This document shows positions 44,416 to 52,544 of a stretch of 64,000 bases of DNA, in pieces. This stretch comes from Zoogloea sp016790385 (GTDB lineage Bacteria > Pseudomonadota > Gammaproteobacteria > Burkholderiales > Rhodocyclaceae): assembly GCF_041916735.1 (NCBI RefSeq), contig NZ_JAYRYY010000003.1. One strand, 5' to 3'. The notes beneath the pieces were generated by a model, which ran no database searches, had not been told where the DNA came from, and was given only the letters and a program-made list of their open reading frames with translations. Position 1 is the stretch's first letter. Each line of letters starts with the position of its first letter. The position numbers and the translations under genes were made by a program.

Positions 44416-44819
44416 GCGCGGTCGGACCCATTGCCCTGGGCATCGGCTGCGACCGGGGCACGCCGGCCTCCACCCTGGTCTGGGCCGTGGTGGAGGCACT
44501 CGCCACCTGTCATGCCAGCCTCGGAGACGTGGTCGCCGTGGCGAGCATCGACCTCAAAGCCGACGAGCCGGGACTACAGGCGCTCGCCCGCTGGCAGGGC
44601 TGGACCATCCGTTTCTACCCCGCCGTGGAGCTGGCCGCCGTACCCGTGCCGCAGCCCTCGGCAACCGTGCTCAAGTACACCGGCACGCCCTCTGTCTCCG
44701 AGGCTGCGGCCCTGCTCGCGGCAGGCACGGAGATGAGCCAGCTACTACTCGAGAAGCACAAGTACCGCGGCCTCGACGGCCGCCATGCCACCGTTTCGAT
44801 CGCAAGGATTCCCCAATGA
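44412..44819 (+). CDS. cobE: CobE/CbiG C-terminal-domain protein
   Basis: At 135 residues, a stand-alone CobE-like domain: IALGIGCDRGTPASTLVWAV, VVAVASIDLKADEPGLQALA, PSATVLKYTGTPSVSEAAAL. In other genomes it is fused to CbiG. Its exact biochemical role is not settled; it seems to help the ring-contraction/deacylation steps. Overlap by ATGA with both cbiG and cobJ supports joint production. Confidence 0.88.
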   Translation: MSAVGPIALGIGCDRGTPASTLVWAVVEALATCHASLGDVVAVASIDLKADEPGLQALARWQGWTIRFYPAVELAAVPVPQPSATVLKYTGTPSVSEAAALLAAGTEMSQLLLEKHKYRGLDGRHATVSIARIPQ

Positions 44820-45784
44820 ACGACTCCCCTACCCCCGCTCCCCGAGGCCGGATCATGCTGGTCGGCCTCGGCCCGGGCAGCCATGCCCATCTCACCGCCC
44901 GCGCCCGCGAGGCCATCGCCGAGGCCGACACGGTCATCGGCTATGTCACCTACATCCGCCTGGTGGCCGACCTGCTGGAGGGTAAGGAGGTCATCAGGAA
45001 GTCGATGACCGAGGAGCTCGACCGGGCTATCGAAGCCTTCGAGCGCGCCCGCCAGGGCCGCAAGGTGGCCCTGATTTCGTCGGGCGACGCCGGCGTGTAC
45101 GGCATGGCCGGCCCCACCTTCGAAGTGCTGTTCCAGGCCGGCTGGACGCCGGACTCGGACATCGATGTGGAGATCATCCCCGGCGCCTCGGCCCTCAACA
45201 CCTGCGCCGCGCTGGTGGGCGCGCCCCTGACCCATGATTTCTGCGCCATCAGCCTGTCCGATCTGCTCACCCCCTGGCCGACCATCGCCCGGCGCCTGGA
45301 CGCGGTGGCCGCCGCCGACTTCGTGGTGGCCCTCTACAACCCCAAGAGCGGCCGCCGCACCCGCCAGATCGTCGAGGCCCAGCGCCTCTTCCTGCGCCAC
45401 CGCCGGCCCGACACCCCGGTGGCCATCGTCAAGTCTGCCTACCGGCCGAAACAGCGCATCGAATTCACCACTCTGGAGAAGATGACCGAGGCCGACATCG
45501 GCATGCTGTCCACCGTGCTCATCGGCAACTCCAACACCTTCATCCGCCACGGCCTGATGGTCACGCCCCGGGGCTACAGCAACAAGTACGAGGTGGACAG
45601 TGGCGCCACCCGTGAGGGCGAGCAAGCCGGCCGCTCCCTGTCCACCGGCCTCGACGGCTGGCTCGCCAGCCTGCATGCCAGCGGGCGCAGCGCCCGGGAG
45701 CTGGCCGCCGAACACCGCCTGCCCGAGGACTACATCGCCACCCTGCTGGCCGAGGCCCCCGACGCCACGGAGACGACGGCATGA
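44816..45784 (+). CDS. cobJ: Precorrin-3B C17-methyltransferase
   Basis: At 322 residues, the ring-contraction methylase CobJ/CbiH. GRIMLVGLGPGSHAHLTARA, VIGYVTYIRLVADLLEGKEV, SGDAGVYGMAGPTFEVLFQA and PGASALNTCAALVGAPLTHD are diagnostic. After the usual 240-250 residues there is an extension of about 65 (a helical segment SLSTGLDGWLASLHASGRSA) whose role is unknown. It overlaps cobE and the ferredoxin gene by ATGA. Confidence 0.94.
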   Translation: MNDSPTPAPRGRIMLVGLGPGSHAHLTARAREAIAEADTVIGYVTYIRLVADLLEGKEVIRKSMTEELDRAIEAFERARQGRKVALISSGDAGVYGMAGPTFEVLFQAGWTPDSDIDVEIIPGASALNTCAALVGAPLTHDFCAISLSDLLTPWPTIARRLDAVAAADFVVALYNPKSGRRTRQIVEAQRLFLRHRRPDTPVAIVKSAYRPKQRIEFTTLEKMTEADIGMLSTVLIGNSNTFIRHGLMVTPRGYSNKYEVDSGATREGEQAGRSLSTGLDGWLASLHASGRSARELAAEHRLPEDYIATLLAEAPDATETTA

Positions 45785-46122
45785 GCGAGGCCATCAAACC
45801 CACGATCAGCGCCTACTGCCGCCACCTGCTGGTGTGCACCGGTCCGCGCTGCGCTGCGGACAGGCAGGCCCAGGCCCTCTTCGACAGCCTCGGCGCCCAC
45901 TTCAAGGCCGCCGGGCTCGACCGGGGCGCGCTCCGCGTCAAGCGCAGCCGCGCTGCCTGCTTTGCTGCGTGCAAGGGCGGCCCCATCCTGTGCGTGCAGC
46001 CCGACGGCACCTGGTACTACGGCGTCACCGACGCGGTGATGGCACGCATCGTCACCGAACACTTGGTGGGCGGCGAGCCGGTGCGCGAACATGTCTTCCA
46101 TCAGGCCGAAACCCCCGACTGA
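45781..46122 (+). CDS. Small thioredoxin-like [2Fe-2S] ferredoxin of the cob operon
   Basis: At 113 residues, the cysteine pattern LLVCTGPRCAADRQ and RAACFAACKGGPILCV matches thioredoxin-fold [2Fe-2S] ferredoxins that often sit inside cobalamin operons. Probably an electron donor for a reductive step (for example with CbiG/CobJ ring chemistry or cobalt reduction), which is inference. ATGA overlap with cobJ. Confidence 0.8.
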   Translation: MSEAIKPTISAYCRHLLVCTGPRCAADRQAQALFDSLGAHFKAAGLDRGALRVKRSRAACFAACKGGPILCVQPDGTWYYGVTDAVMARIVTEHLVGGEPVREHVFHQAETPD

Positions 46123-46126
46123 ACCC

Positions 46127-47578
46127 ATGAAACACCCCGCACTCCGCTTTCTCCACCTGGCCCACCGCTGGCTCGGCATCGGCGCCGGGGTTTTGGTGCT
46201 TGTTTGGTTTGTGTCGGGGCTGGTGATGCTCTACGTTCCATTTCCGAAGCTGGACGTCGACACCCGCGTCGCCCATCTGTACACCCTGCGTGCCGACGCA
46301 ATCCAGTTCAGCCCGGCGGAGGCCGCCCGGGCCTGCCCGAGCGCCCCGAAGGGCGGCCGAATTGCCATGACCGCCGGGCGCCCGGCCTATCACTTCGCCA
46401 CCCGCGACGGCGCATGCAGCGTGTGGGCCGACACGGGCGCGGCCCTCGGCCCGGTGACGCCCGACATGGCCCTGCGGGCCGCCCACGATTTTCTGCCCGG
46501 CGTGCCCTTGAGCGAGCCGGAAACCATCGACCGCGACCAATGGACGGTGTACGCCACCTACAACGCCCACCGCCCGCTCCATGTGTTCCAGGCCGCCGAT
46601 GCGGCCGGCACCACGCTGTATGTGTCGTCCCGCAGTGGCGAGGTGGTCAATCGCACCACCCGGCTCGAGCGGGTGGCGGGCTGGGTGGGCACCGTGCCCC
46701 ACTGGATCTATTTCACCCCGCTGCGCGGCGAGGACACCCGCAGCTGGCGCATGCTGGTCTTGTGGCTGCCGCCGGTGGCGCTGCTCACCGTGCTGCTTGG
46801 CCTCGCCCTGGGCATCCAGCGCCTGCGTCTGCGCCGTCGCTACCCCCGGGGGCTGGTCACGCCCTACCGCGGCTGGAAGCGCTGGCACCATCTCCTCGGC
46901 CTGGGCGCCGGTGGCTTTGCCCTGACCTGGCTGCTGTCGGGCTGGCTGTCCAACCACCCCTTCGGCCTGCTCGAATTCAGCAGCCTGCCCCGTGGCAGCG
47001 CCGAACGCCTGGCCGGCGGCCCCTTCAAACCGTCCGACAGCGTGGAACTGCTGCGCCGCCAACTGGCCCGCGTCCCCGACGCACGGGAGGCCGAGTGGTC
47101 GCGCTTCGCCGGCCGCAGCTATCTCGAGGTGCGCAGCCCCGGCCACAGCCAGCGCCTCGACGACAATGCCGCCCCGTCCCGGCCCATTCCACCCGAAACG
47201 CTCGCCGAGGCCATCCGGGACATCGAAGGCAAGCCGATCGCCCGCGTCGAGCTGATCCACGAGGCCGACCTTTACCACTATGGCCGGCGCAACCCGGCCG
47301 TGCTCCCCGCCGCCCGCATCCGGCTGGCCGATGAGCAGGACACCACCTGGTATCTGGACCCGGCCAGCGGCCGCGTGCTGGCCCGCATCGACAATCCCAA
47401 CCGCCTGCACCGCTGGGTCTTCAACGGCCTGCACCGGCTCGACTTTCCACCCCTGACTGCGCTGCCGGCCCTGCGCGAAGCCCTCATCACGTTGCTGTGC
47501 CTCCTCGGCATCACCCTCGCCAGCACCGGCTGTGTGCTTGGCTGGCGACGCCTGCGTCACCGCAAACCCGCACCCTGA
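46127..47578 (+). CDS. PepSY-associated membrane protein
   Basis: About 483 residues from the ATG at 46127 (MKHPALRFLHLAHRWLGIGA), with four membrane helices (about 13-33, 210-232, 255-277, 453-475) and two periplasmic PepSY-like regions. Family members next to TonB receptors are linked to reduction or release of imported metal chelates, and this one immediately precedes a TonB-dependent receptor. It lies in the B12-regulated operon after the ferredoxin gene, so redox processing of an imported cobalt species is possible but unproven. Confidence 0.82.
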   Translation: MKHPALRFLHLAHRWLGIGAGVLVLVWFVSGLVMLYVPFPKLDVDTRVAHLYTLRADAIQFSPAEAARACPSAPKGGRIAMTAGRPAYHFATRDGACSVWADTGAALGPVTPDMALRAAHDFLPGVPLSEPETIDRDQWTVYATYNAHRPLHVFQAADAAGTTLYVSSRSGEVVNRTTRLERVAGWVGTVPHWIYFTPLRGEDTRSWRMLVLWLPPVALLTVLLGLALGIQRLRLRRRYPRGLVTPYRGWKRWHHLLGLGAGGFALTWLLSGWLSNHPFGLLEFSSLPRGSAERLAGGPFKPSDSVELLRRQLARVPDAREAEWSRFAGRSYLEVRSPGHSQRLDDNAAPSRPIPPETLAEAIRDIEGKPIARVELIHEADLYHYGRRNPAVLPAARIRLADEQDTTWYLDPASGRVLARIDNPNRLHRWVFNGLHRLDFPPLTALPALREALITLLCLLGITLASTGCVLGWRRLRHRKPAP

Positions 47579-47596
47579 CCCACGGGAGATCCTTTC

Positions 47597-49711
47597 ATGT
47601 CACTCATTTTCAATCGCCCCGGGCGCGGAGCACTGGCCCTCATCGTGTCCAGCCTGACCACCTCCGCCCAGGCGGCAGGCATCCCGACCCTGCAGGAGGT
47701 CACCGTCAGCTCCCGCCACCAGGATCTCATCGGCGTCGCCGATTCCGCCACCGAGGGCACCGTCACCGCCGCCCAGCTGCGCAACCGGCCGCTGCTGCGC
47801 CCGGCCGAGGCCCTTGAAACCATACCCGGCATGATCGTCACCCAGCACTCCGGGGACGGCAAGGCCAACCAGTACTTCCTGCGCGGCTTCAACCTGGATC
47901 ACGGCAGCGACTTCGCCACCCATGTCATGGGCATGCCGGTAAACATGGCCAGCCACGCCCACGGCCAGGGCTACATGGATCTCAACTTCCTGATGCCGGA
48001 GCTGATCCAGGGCATCGCCTACCGCAAGGGCGTCTACGCCGCTGAAGACGGCGATTTCACCACCACCGGCTCGGCCCGCATCGATTATCGACGCCGGCTG
48101 GACGGCAACTTCGCCGAGTTCGGCCTGGGCCAGAACGGCTACCGGCGCCTGCTTGCCGCCGGCAGCCGCGCCCTCGGAGGCGACGATGCAGCCGACGGAC
48201 GACAGCTCCTCGTCGCCGCCGAACTGATGGGCAACGACGGGCCGTGGGATCAGCCCGAACGCCTGGTCCGCCGCAACCTGCTGCTACGCCTGTCGGAGGG
48301 CAGCGCAAGCCACGGCTACGCCCTCACGGCCATGTCCTACAGCGCCCACTGGACCGCCACCGAACACGTCCCCGAACGGGCCATCACCACCGGCGAAATC
48401 AGCCGCTACGGCGCCCTGTCGCCCCGGGACGGCGGCCGCACCCGGCGCAACAGTCTGTCGGCCGAATGGGCGCGGCTGGGTGACAGCAGCGCCACCCGAG
48501 CCAGCGCCTACGTGATCGACTATGGCCTCAACCTGTACTCGGCACCGTCGGGCTACATCAACGGCCCCCAGGGGGATCAGCACGAGCAGGCCGACAACCG
48601 CATCACCTGGGGTGGCGAGGCCCGCCACGCCTGGTTCCTCGGCCCGGCCTTGCGTGACACCGAATTTGCCATCGGCACCCGTCTCCGCCAGGACCGCATC
48701 AGCCGGGTCGGCCTGTACTCCACCGAAGGACGCAGCCGCACCGGCACCGTGCGCGAAGACCGCATCACCGAAACCGCCCTAGCCCTGTTTGCCGAGGCCC
48801 GCACCCAATGGACGCCCTGGCTGCGCAGCAGCTTGGCCCTGCGCCGGGACGAAATCTCCGCCGACGTCACCGCGCTGGGTGGGCAATACAACATGGGCAA
48901 CGGTGGCAGCGTGCGCGGCGGCCAGACCAGCCCCAAGCTCGGCATCGTTTTCGGCCCCTTCAACCTGGCCGGCAGCACCGAGTTCTACGCCAACTGGGGC
49001 CACGGTTTCCACAGCAATGACGCCCGCGGCGCCACCAGCCACACCAACCCCGCCGACGGCAGCCCCATCGACCGTGTCCCCCTGATCGCCCGCGCCCGGG
49101 GCGCCGAACTGGGGGTGCGTGCCGCTCCCCTGCCCGGCTGGAACACGAGCCTGACGGTGTGGCAGATGGATCTTGCCTCGGAACTGGTCTTCGTCGGCGA
49201 CGAAGGCATCACCGAACCCCGCGGTGCCTCACGCCGCCACGGGCTGGAGTGGTCCAACTACCTGACCCCGGCCGACGGCCTCATCATCGACGCCGACCTG
49301 GCCTTGTCGAAGGCCCGTTTCCGGCAGCCCGTGGGTGGTGGAGACCACGTTCCCAACGCCATTCCGCTCACCGCCTCGGTGGGCATCGGCGTCGATCAGG
49401 GCGGCCCCTGGCACGGCGGTGTTCGCCTGCGCTACCTGGGCGCCTACGCTCTGGAAGAAAGCGGCGAGCACAAGTCGACCCCGTTCTGGACGGCCAACCT
49501 CAAGCTCGGCTACCGCGTCTCAAAACAGCTACAGGTAAGCATGGACGTGCTCAACCTCTTCAACCGTCACGCCAACGACATTGAATACTGGGGTGGCGCG
49601 TGCACGCGCAATGAAACCCTGAGCGGCAATTGCAATGGCGGTATCGACGGCCGCCTGGTCCACCCACTTGAGCCCCGCAGCCTGCGCCTGGGCCTGCGCC
49701 TGGGCTTCTGA
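47597..49711 (+). CDS. TonB-dependent outer-membrane receptor
   Basis: At 704 residues, a signal peptide (about 1-26, ending SAQA) precedes a plug domain (about 33-150; LQEVTVSSRHQDLIG, IPGMIVTQHSGDGKANQYFL, GMPVNMASHAHGQGYMDLNF) and a 22-stranded barrel ending in LRLGLRLGF with the terminal Phe used for assembly. GGAG precedes the ATG. Last gene of the B12-regulated run, so a corrinoid or cobalt chelate is the likely ligand; it is not clearly BtuB, and another metal complex is possible. Confidence 0.88.
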   Translation: MSLIFNRPGRGALALIVSSLTTSAQAAGIPTLQEVTVSSRHQDLIGVADSATEGTVTAAQLRNRPLLRPAEALETIPGMIVTQHSGDGKANQYFLRGFNLDHGSDFATHVMGMPVNMASHAHGQGYMDLNFLMPELIQGIAYRKGVYAAEDGDFTTTGSARIDYRRRLDGNFAEFGLGQNGYRRLLAAGSRALGGDDAADGRQLLVAAELMGNDGPWDQPERLVRRNLLLRLSEGSASHGYALTAMSYSAHWTATEHVPERAITTGEISRYGALSPRDGGRTRRNSLSAEWARLGDSSATRASAYVIDYGLNLYSAPSGYINGPQGDQHEQADNRITWGGEARHAWFLGPALRDTEFAIGTRLRQDRISRVGLYSTEGRSRTGTVREDRITETALALFAEARTQWTPWLRSSLALRRDEISADVTALGGQYNMGNGGSVRGGQTSPKLGIVFGPFNLAGSTEFYANWGHGFHSNDARGATSHTNPADGSPIDRVPLIARARGAELGVRAAPLPGWNTSLTVWQMDLASELVFVGDEGITEPRGASRRHGLEWSNYLTPADGLIIDADLALSKARFRQPVGGGDHVPNAIPLTASVGIGVDQGGPWHGGVRLRYLGAYALEESGEHKSTPFWTANLKLGYRVSKQLQVSMDVLNLFNRHANDIEYWGGACTRNETLSGNCNGGIDGRLVHPLEPRSLRLGLRLGF

Positions 49712-49716
49712 GGCCC

Positions 49717-49742
49717 GCCGGCCCGGCACTCAGCGGGCCGGC
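49717..49742. terminator. Strong GC hairpin between the receptor and ynfA
   Basis: GCCGGCCCG (49717-49725) pairs perfectly with CGGGCCGGC (49734-49742) around 8 bases. It lies between convergent genes and contains the ynfA stop codon, but no T-run follows on either side, so it may work only as a weak or factor-assisted terminator. Confidence 0.45.
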
Positions 49743-50059
49743 TGAAGCGCGATCACCGCCATACCGGCGAGGGCGATGGCCGCCCCAGCCACATCCCAGC
49801 GAGTCAGGGCCACCCCGTCTACAAAACGCAGCCACAACAGCGCCACGGCGATATACATACCGCCGTAGGCCGCGTAGGTGCGCCCCGCTGCCGTGGGATG
49901 CAGGGTGAGCAGCCAGGCAAACAGCGCCAGGGATGCAGCCGCCAGCACCAGCCACCAGGCACTCCGCCCCTGCCGCAACACCAGCCAGGGGAGGTAGCAG
50001 CCGACAATCTCCATCAGGGCAGTCAGCGCAAACAGCGCGGCCATCCGCAAGGCTTCCAT
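49730..50059 (-). CDS. ynfA: YnfA/UPF0060 family small membrane protein
   Basis: At 109 residues, four membrane helices; ALFALTALMEIVGCYLPWLV, HPTAAGRTYAAYGGMYIAVA and LRFVDGVALTRWDVAG are the family's conserved blocks. The ATG at 50059 has a GGAG site; another in-frame ATG lies five codons later. YnfA resembles small multidrug resistance proteins and some members export cations, but many have no known substrate. Confidence 0.9.
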   Translation of the reverse strand: MEALRMAALFALTALMEIVGCYLPWLVLRQGRSAWWLVLAAASLALFAWLLTLHPTAAGRTYAAYGGMYIAVALLWLRFVDGVALTRWDVAGAAIALAGMAVIALQPAR

Positions 50060-50168
50060 GGCGACTCTCCGGCAGGCGCGCGGGCACTGCATCGACGCGG
50101 CTCGCCGCACACAAGAAAACGGCCCGCACGGAGGGCGAGCCGAACAGAACGAACAACAGTCAGATTTC

Positions 50169-50256
50169 TGGCGGAAGAGGTGAGATTCGAACTCACGGAT
50201 GGTTTCCCATCGCCGGTTTTCAAGACCGGTGCAATCGACCACTCTGCCACTCTTCC
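50169..50256 (-). tRNA. tRNA-Ser (anticodon TGA)
   Basis: On the minus strand GGAAGAG pairs with CTCTTCC to form the acceptor stem, followed by G and an encoded CCA (88 nt including CCA). The anticodon arm is CCGGT-CTTGAAA-ACCGG with anticodon TGA (plus-strand 50220-50222), a long variable arm (GATGGGAAACCATC) typical of tRNA-Ser, and GTTCGAATC in the T-loop. It reads UCA and other UCN codons. Confidence 0.96.
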
Positions 50257-50388
50257 CGAGGGCGCGAATTCTAGCATGAGCTCGGCGCAGGCCAAATGCC
50301 GCGCAGGCAACGCGGTTGAAACTTCTTGGGGGCTCCGCTACTCTCAGGCAGTGCAGGCTACCCTGTCATTCATTTCTGGAGGATCTTC

Positions 50389-51078
50389 ATGCAACTCGAC
50401 ACTTACGGTCAGCAAACGCAGGTACTGTCGCAAAGCGCCAACCGCGTGCTGCGCAATACCTACATGCTGCTCGCACTCACGATGGTGCCGACCGTTGCCG
50501 GCGCGCTGCTTGGCGTGCAGATGCAGTTCTCGTTCATGGCCGGCAGCCCCTTCATCGCCTTCCTGCTGTTCCTGGGCATCTCGTTCGCCTTCTTCTATGG
50601 CATCGAGCGCAACAAGAACAACGGTCTTGGCGTGGCTCTGCTCCTGGGCTTCACCTTCTTCATGGGCCTAATGCTATCGCGCATCCTGCAAGTTGCCCTG
50701 GGCTTCTCCAACGGTGGCTCCATGATCGCCATGGCCGCAGGCGGCACGGGTGCCGTGTTTGCCACCATGGCAAGCATCGCCAGCGTGTCCAAGCGCGATT
50801 TCACCAACATGGGCAAGTTCCTGATGGTCGGCCTGGTGGTGATCCTGCTGGCTGGGGTCGCCAACATCTTCCTGCAGATGCCGGTGCTGCACCTGGTGAT
50901 CTCTGCGGCGGTGGTGATGCTGTTCTCGGGCTACCTGCTGTACGACATCAGCAATGTGGTACGTGGTGGTGAAACCAACTATGTGACGGCCACCCTGGCG
51001 GTCTACCTGGATGTGTACAACATCTTCGTCGGCCTGCTCAATCTGGTGATGGCCTTCGGCGGCGGCGATCGCGACTGA
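50389..51078 (+). CDS. Bax inhibitor-1/YccA family membrane protein
   Basis: About 229 residues, seven membrane helices. It begins MQLDTYGQQTQVLSQSANRV and has FFYGIERNKNNGLGVALLLG, FATMASIASVSKRDFTNMGK and LVYDISN-like text (LLYDISNVVRGGETNYVTAT). A TGGAGG site lies six bases before the ATG. YccA in E. coli interacts with FtsH and modulates membrane-protein degradation; a similar housekeeping role is likely. An intrinsic terminator follows. Confidence 0.9.
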   Translation: MQLDTYGQQTQVLSQSANRVLRNTYMLLALTMVPTVAGALLGVQMQFSFMAGSPFIAFLLFLGISFAFFYGIERNKNNGLGVALLLGFTFFMGLMLSRILQVALGFSNGGSMIAMAAGGTGAVFATMASIASVSKRDFTNMGKFLMVGLVVILLAGVANIFLQMPVLHLVISAAVVMLFSGYLLYDISNVVRGGETNYVTATLAVYLDVYNIFVGLLNLVMAFGGGDRD

Positions 51079-51101
51079 TCGCCCCGCGCAGTAGTAAAAA
51101 T

Positions 51102-51125
51102 GGCGACCTCTGGGTCGCCTTTTTT
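51102..51125 (+). terminator. Intrinsic terminator after the YccA-like gene
   Basis: GGCGACC (51102-51108) pairs with GGTCGCC (51113-51119) around a 4-base loop, followed directly by TTTTTT. It also lies 20 bases beyond the stop of the convergent rlmD gene, and may serve that gene through the A-run on the left. Confidence 0.9.
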
Positions 51126-51143
51126 ATACGTGCAGCACGCGCC

Positions 51144-52457
51144 TCAACCCCGTTCGAACAGGGCGATGGATTCCACGTGCGAAGTCTGGGGGAACATGTT
51201 GGCGATACCCGCCCCCTTCAGGCGGTAGCCCTTTTCGTGGATGAGCACCGCGGTATCCCGCGCAAGGGTTGCGGGATTGCAGGACACATAAACGATACGT
51301 GCAGGCGCCGAGGCCCCGAGTGCCTTGACCACGGCGATCGCCCCCTCCCGGGGGGGGTCGATGAGCATCTTGTCCAGCCGCCCCAGGGCGGCAAGACTGT
51401 CTTCAGTGGCTTCGAACAGGTTGGCGGCATGGAACTCGCTGCGCGCCTCCAGCCCATTGGCGCGGGCATTCTCACCCGCTCGCCGCACCAGCGCATCACT
51501 CCCTTCCACGCCCACCACGCGGGCACCCGATTTGGCGATGGGTAGACTGAAGTTACCCAAGCCACAGAACAAGTCGGCAATCCGCTCGCCGGGACGGGGG
51601 TCCAGCAGCTGCATGGCACGGCGCATCAGCAGACGGTTGATGCCCATATTGACCTGCGTGAAATCCGTCGGCCGGAAGGCCATCGAGACACCAAACTCGG
51701 GCAAGGTATATACCAGTCCCGGGGCCTGGGCCGGAAACAGGCGCCGGGCTGAATCCGGGCCGTTCAGCTGGCCCCAGACCTGCACGTCCTCGTCCCGGGC
51801 AAACGCGGCAAGAAGCGCCTCGTCGGCCGCGGTGAATGGCAACAAGTGGCGAAAAACCAGGACAGTGATGCCCTCCCCAACGGCAATCTCGATTTGCGGC
51901 AGGCGATCAGGCGCCGACAGTTGCCCGACGAGAACCCGCAGACGGGGCACCATGGTGGAAACGCGAGGGGGAAGAATGGCGCATTCGTCCATCGGTGCCA
52001 CGTAGCTGCTGCGCCGCTCGTGAAAGCCGATCAGCACGCCACCTTTGCTCGGCACATGGCGCACAGTCAGGCGCGCCCGATAGCGGTAGCCCCAGGCCGG
52101 GCCGACGATGGGGGGATAGAGCACATCCGCACGGACTCGCCCAAGATGCCACAGGGCATCCTCCAACACCCGCTGCTTGGCCGCCACTTGAGCGGTGGCC
52201 TCCAGGTGCTGCATGCTGCATCCGCCGCACACCCCGAAATGAGGGCATGGGGGCGTCACTCTCTGGGCGCTGGGCTCAATGATGCGCACCACGTCGGCCA
52301 CCTCGAAACGCGGCTTGATCTTGTAGGCCACAAAACCCACCCGTTCGCCCGGCAGCGCCCCTTCAATGAAGATCGTCTTCCCGTCCACATGGGCCACGCC
52401 GCGACCATCATGGTCCAGGGATTCAATGACGGTTTCGCGGACAGGGGTGGCGCTCAT
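51144..52457 (-). CDS. rlmD: 23S rRNA (uracil-1939-C5)-methyltransferase
   Basis: At 437 residues: N-terminal TRAM domain (HDGRGVAHVDGKTIFIEGAL), an iron-sulfur site with CPHFGVCGGCSMQHL, and a SAM methyltransferase domain with DLFCGLGNFSLPIAKSG, MLIDPPREGA and the catalytic-Cys motif VYVSCNPATLARD. Matches RlmD (RumA), which methylates U1939 of 23S rRNA. The gene is divergent from the cupin oxygenase gene. Confidence 0.94.
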   Translation of the reverse strand: MSATPVRETVIESLDHDGRGVAHVDGKTIFIEGALPGERVGFVAYKIKPRFEVADVVRIIEPSAQRVTPPCPHFGVCGGCSMQHLEATAQVAAKQRVLEDALWHLGRVRADVLYPPIVGPAWGYRYRARLTVRHVPSKGGVLIGFHERRSSYVAPMDECAILPPRVSTMVPRLRVLVGQLSAPDRLPQIEIAVGEGITVLVFRHLLPFTAADEALLAAFARDEDVQVWGQLNGPDSARRLFPAQAPGLVYTLPEFGVSMAFRPTDFTQVNMGINRLLMRRAMQLLDPRPGERIADLFCGLGNFSLPIAKSGARVVGVEGSDALVRRAGENARANGLEARSEFHAANLFEATEDSLAALGRLDKMLIDPPREGAIAVVKALGASAPARIVYVSCNPATLARDTAVLIHEKGYRLKGAGIANMFPQTSHVESIALFERG

Positions 52458-52531
52458 GGCAGGAGGCAGGAAACTGTTTGTGAAAAGGGCGCCATTTTAT
52501 CCCCCACCCGGGCCTTGGCAAGGCGAGGCGC

Positions 52532-52537
52532 TATAAT
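52532..52537 (+). promoter_or_regulatory. -10 box very close to the cupin gene start
   Basis: TATAAT at 52532-52537 ends seven bases before the ATG at 52545. Transcription from it would begin at or next to the start codon, suggesting a leaderless mRNA; no ribosome-binding site is evident. The -35 region (near 52509-52514) is poor. Confidence 0.45.
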
Positions 52538-52544
52538 CTCGACC

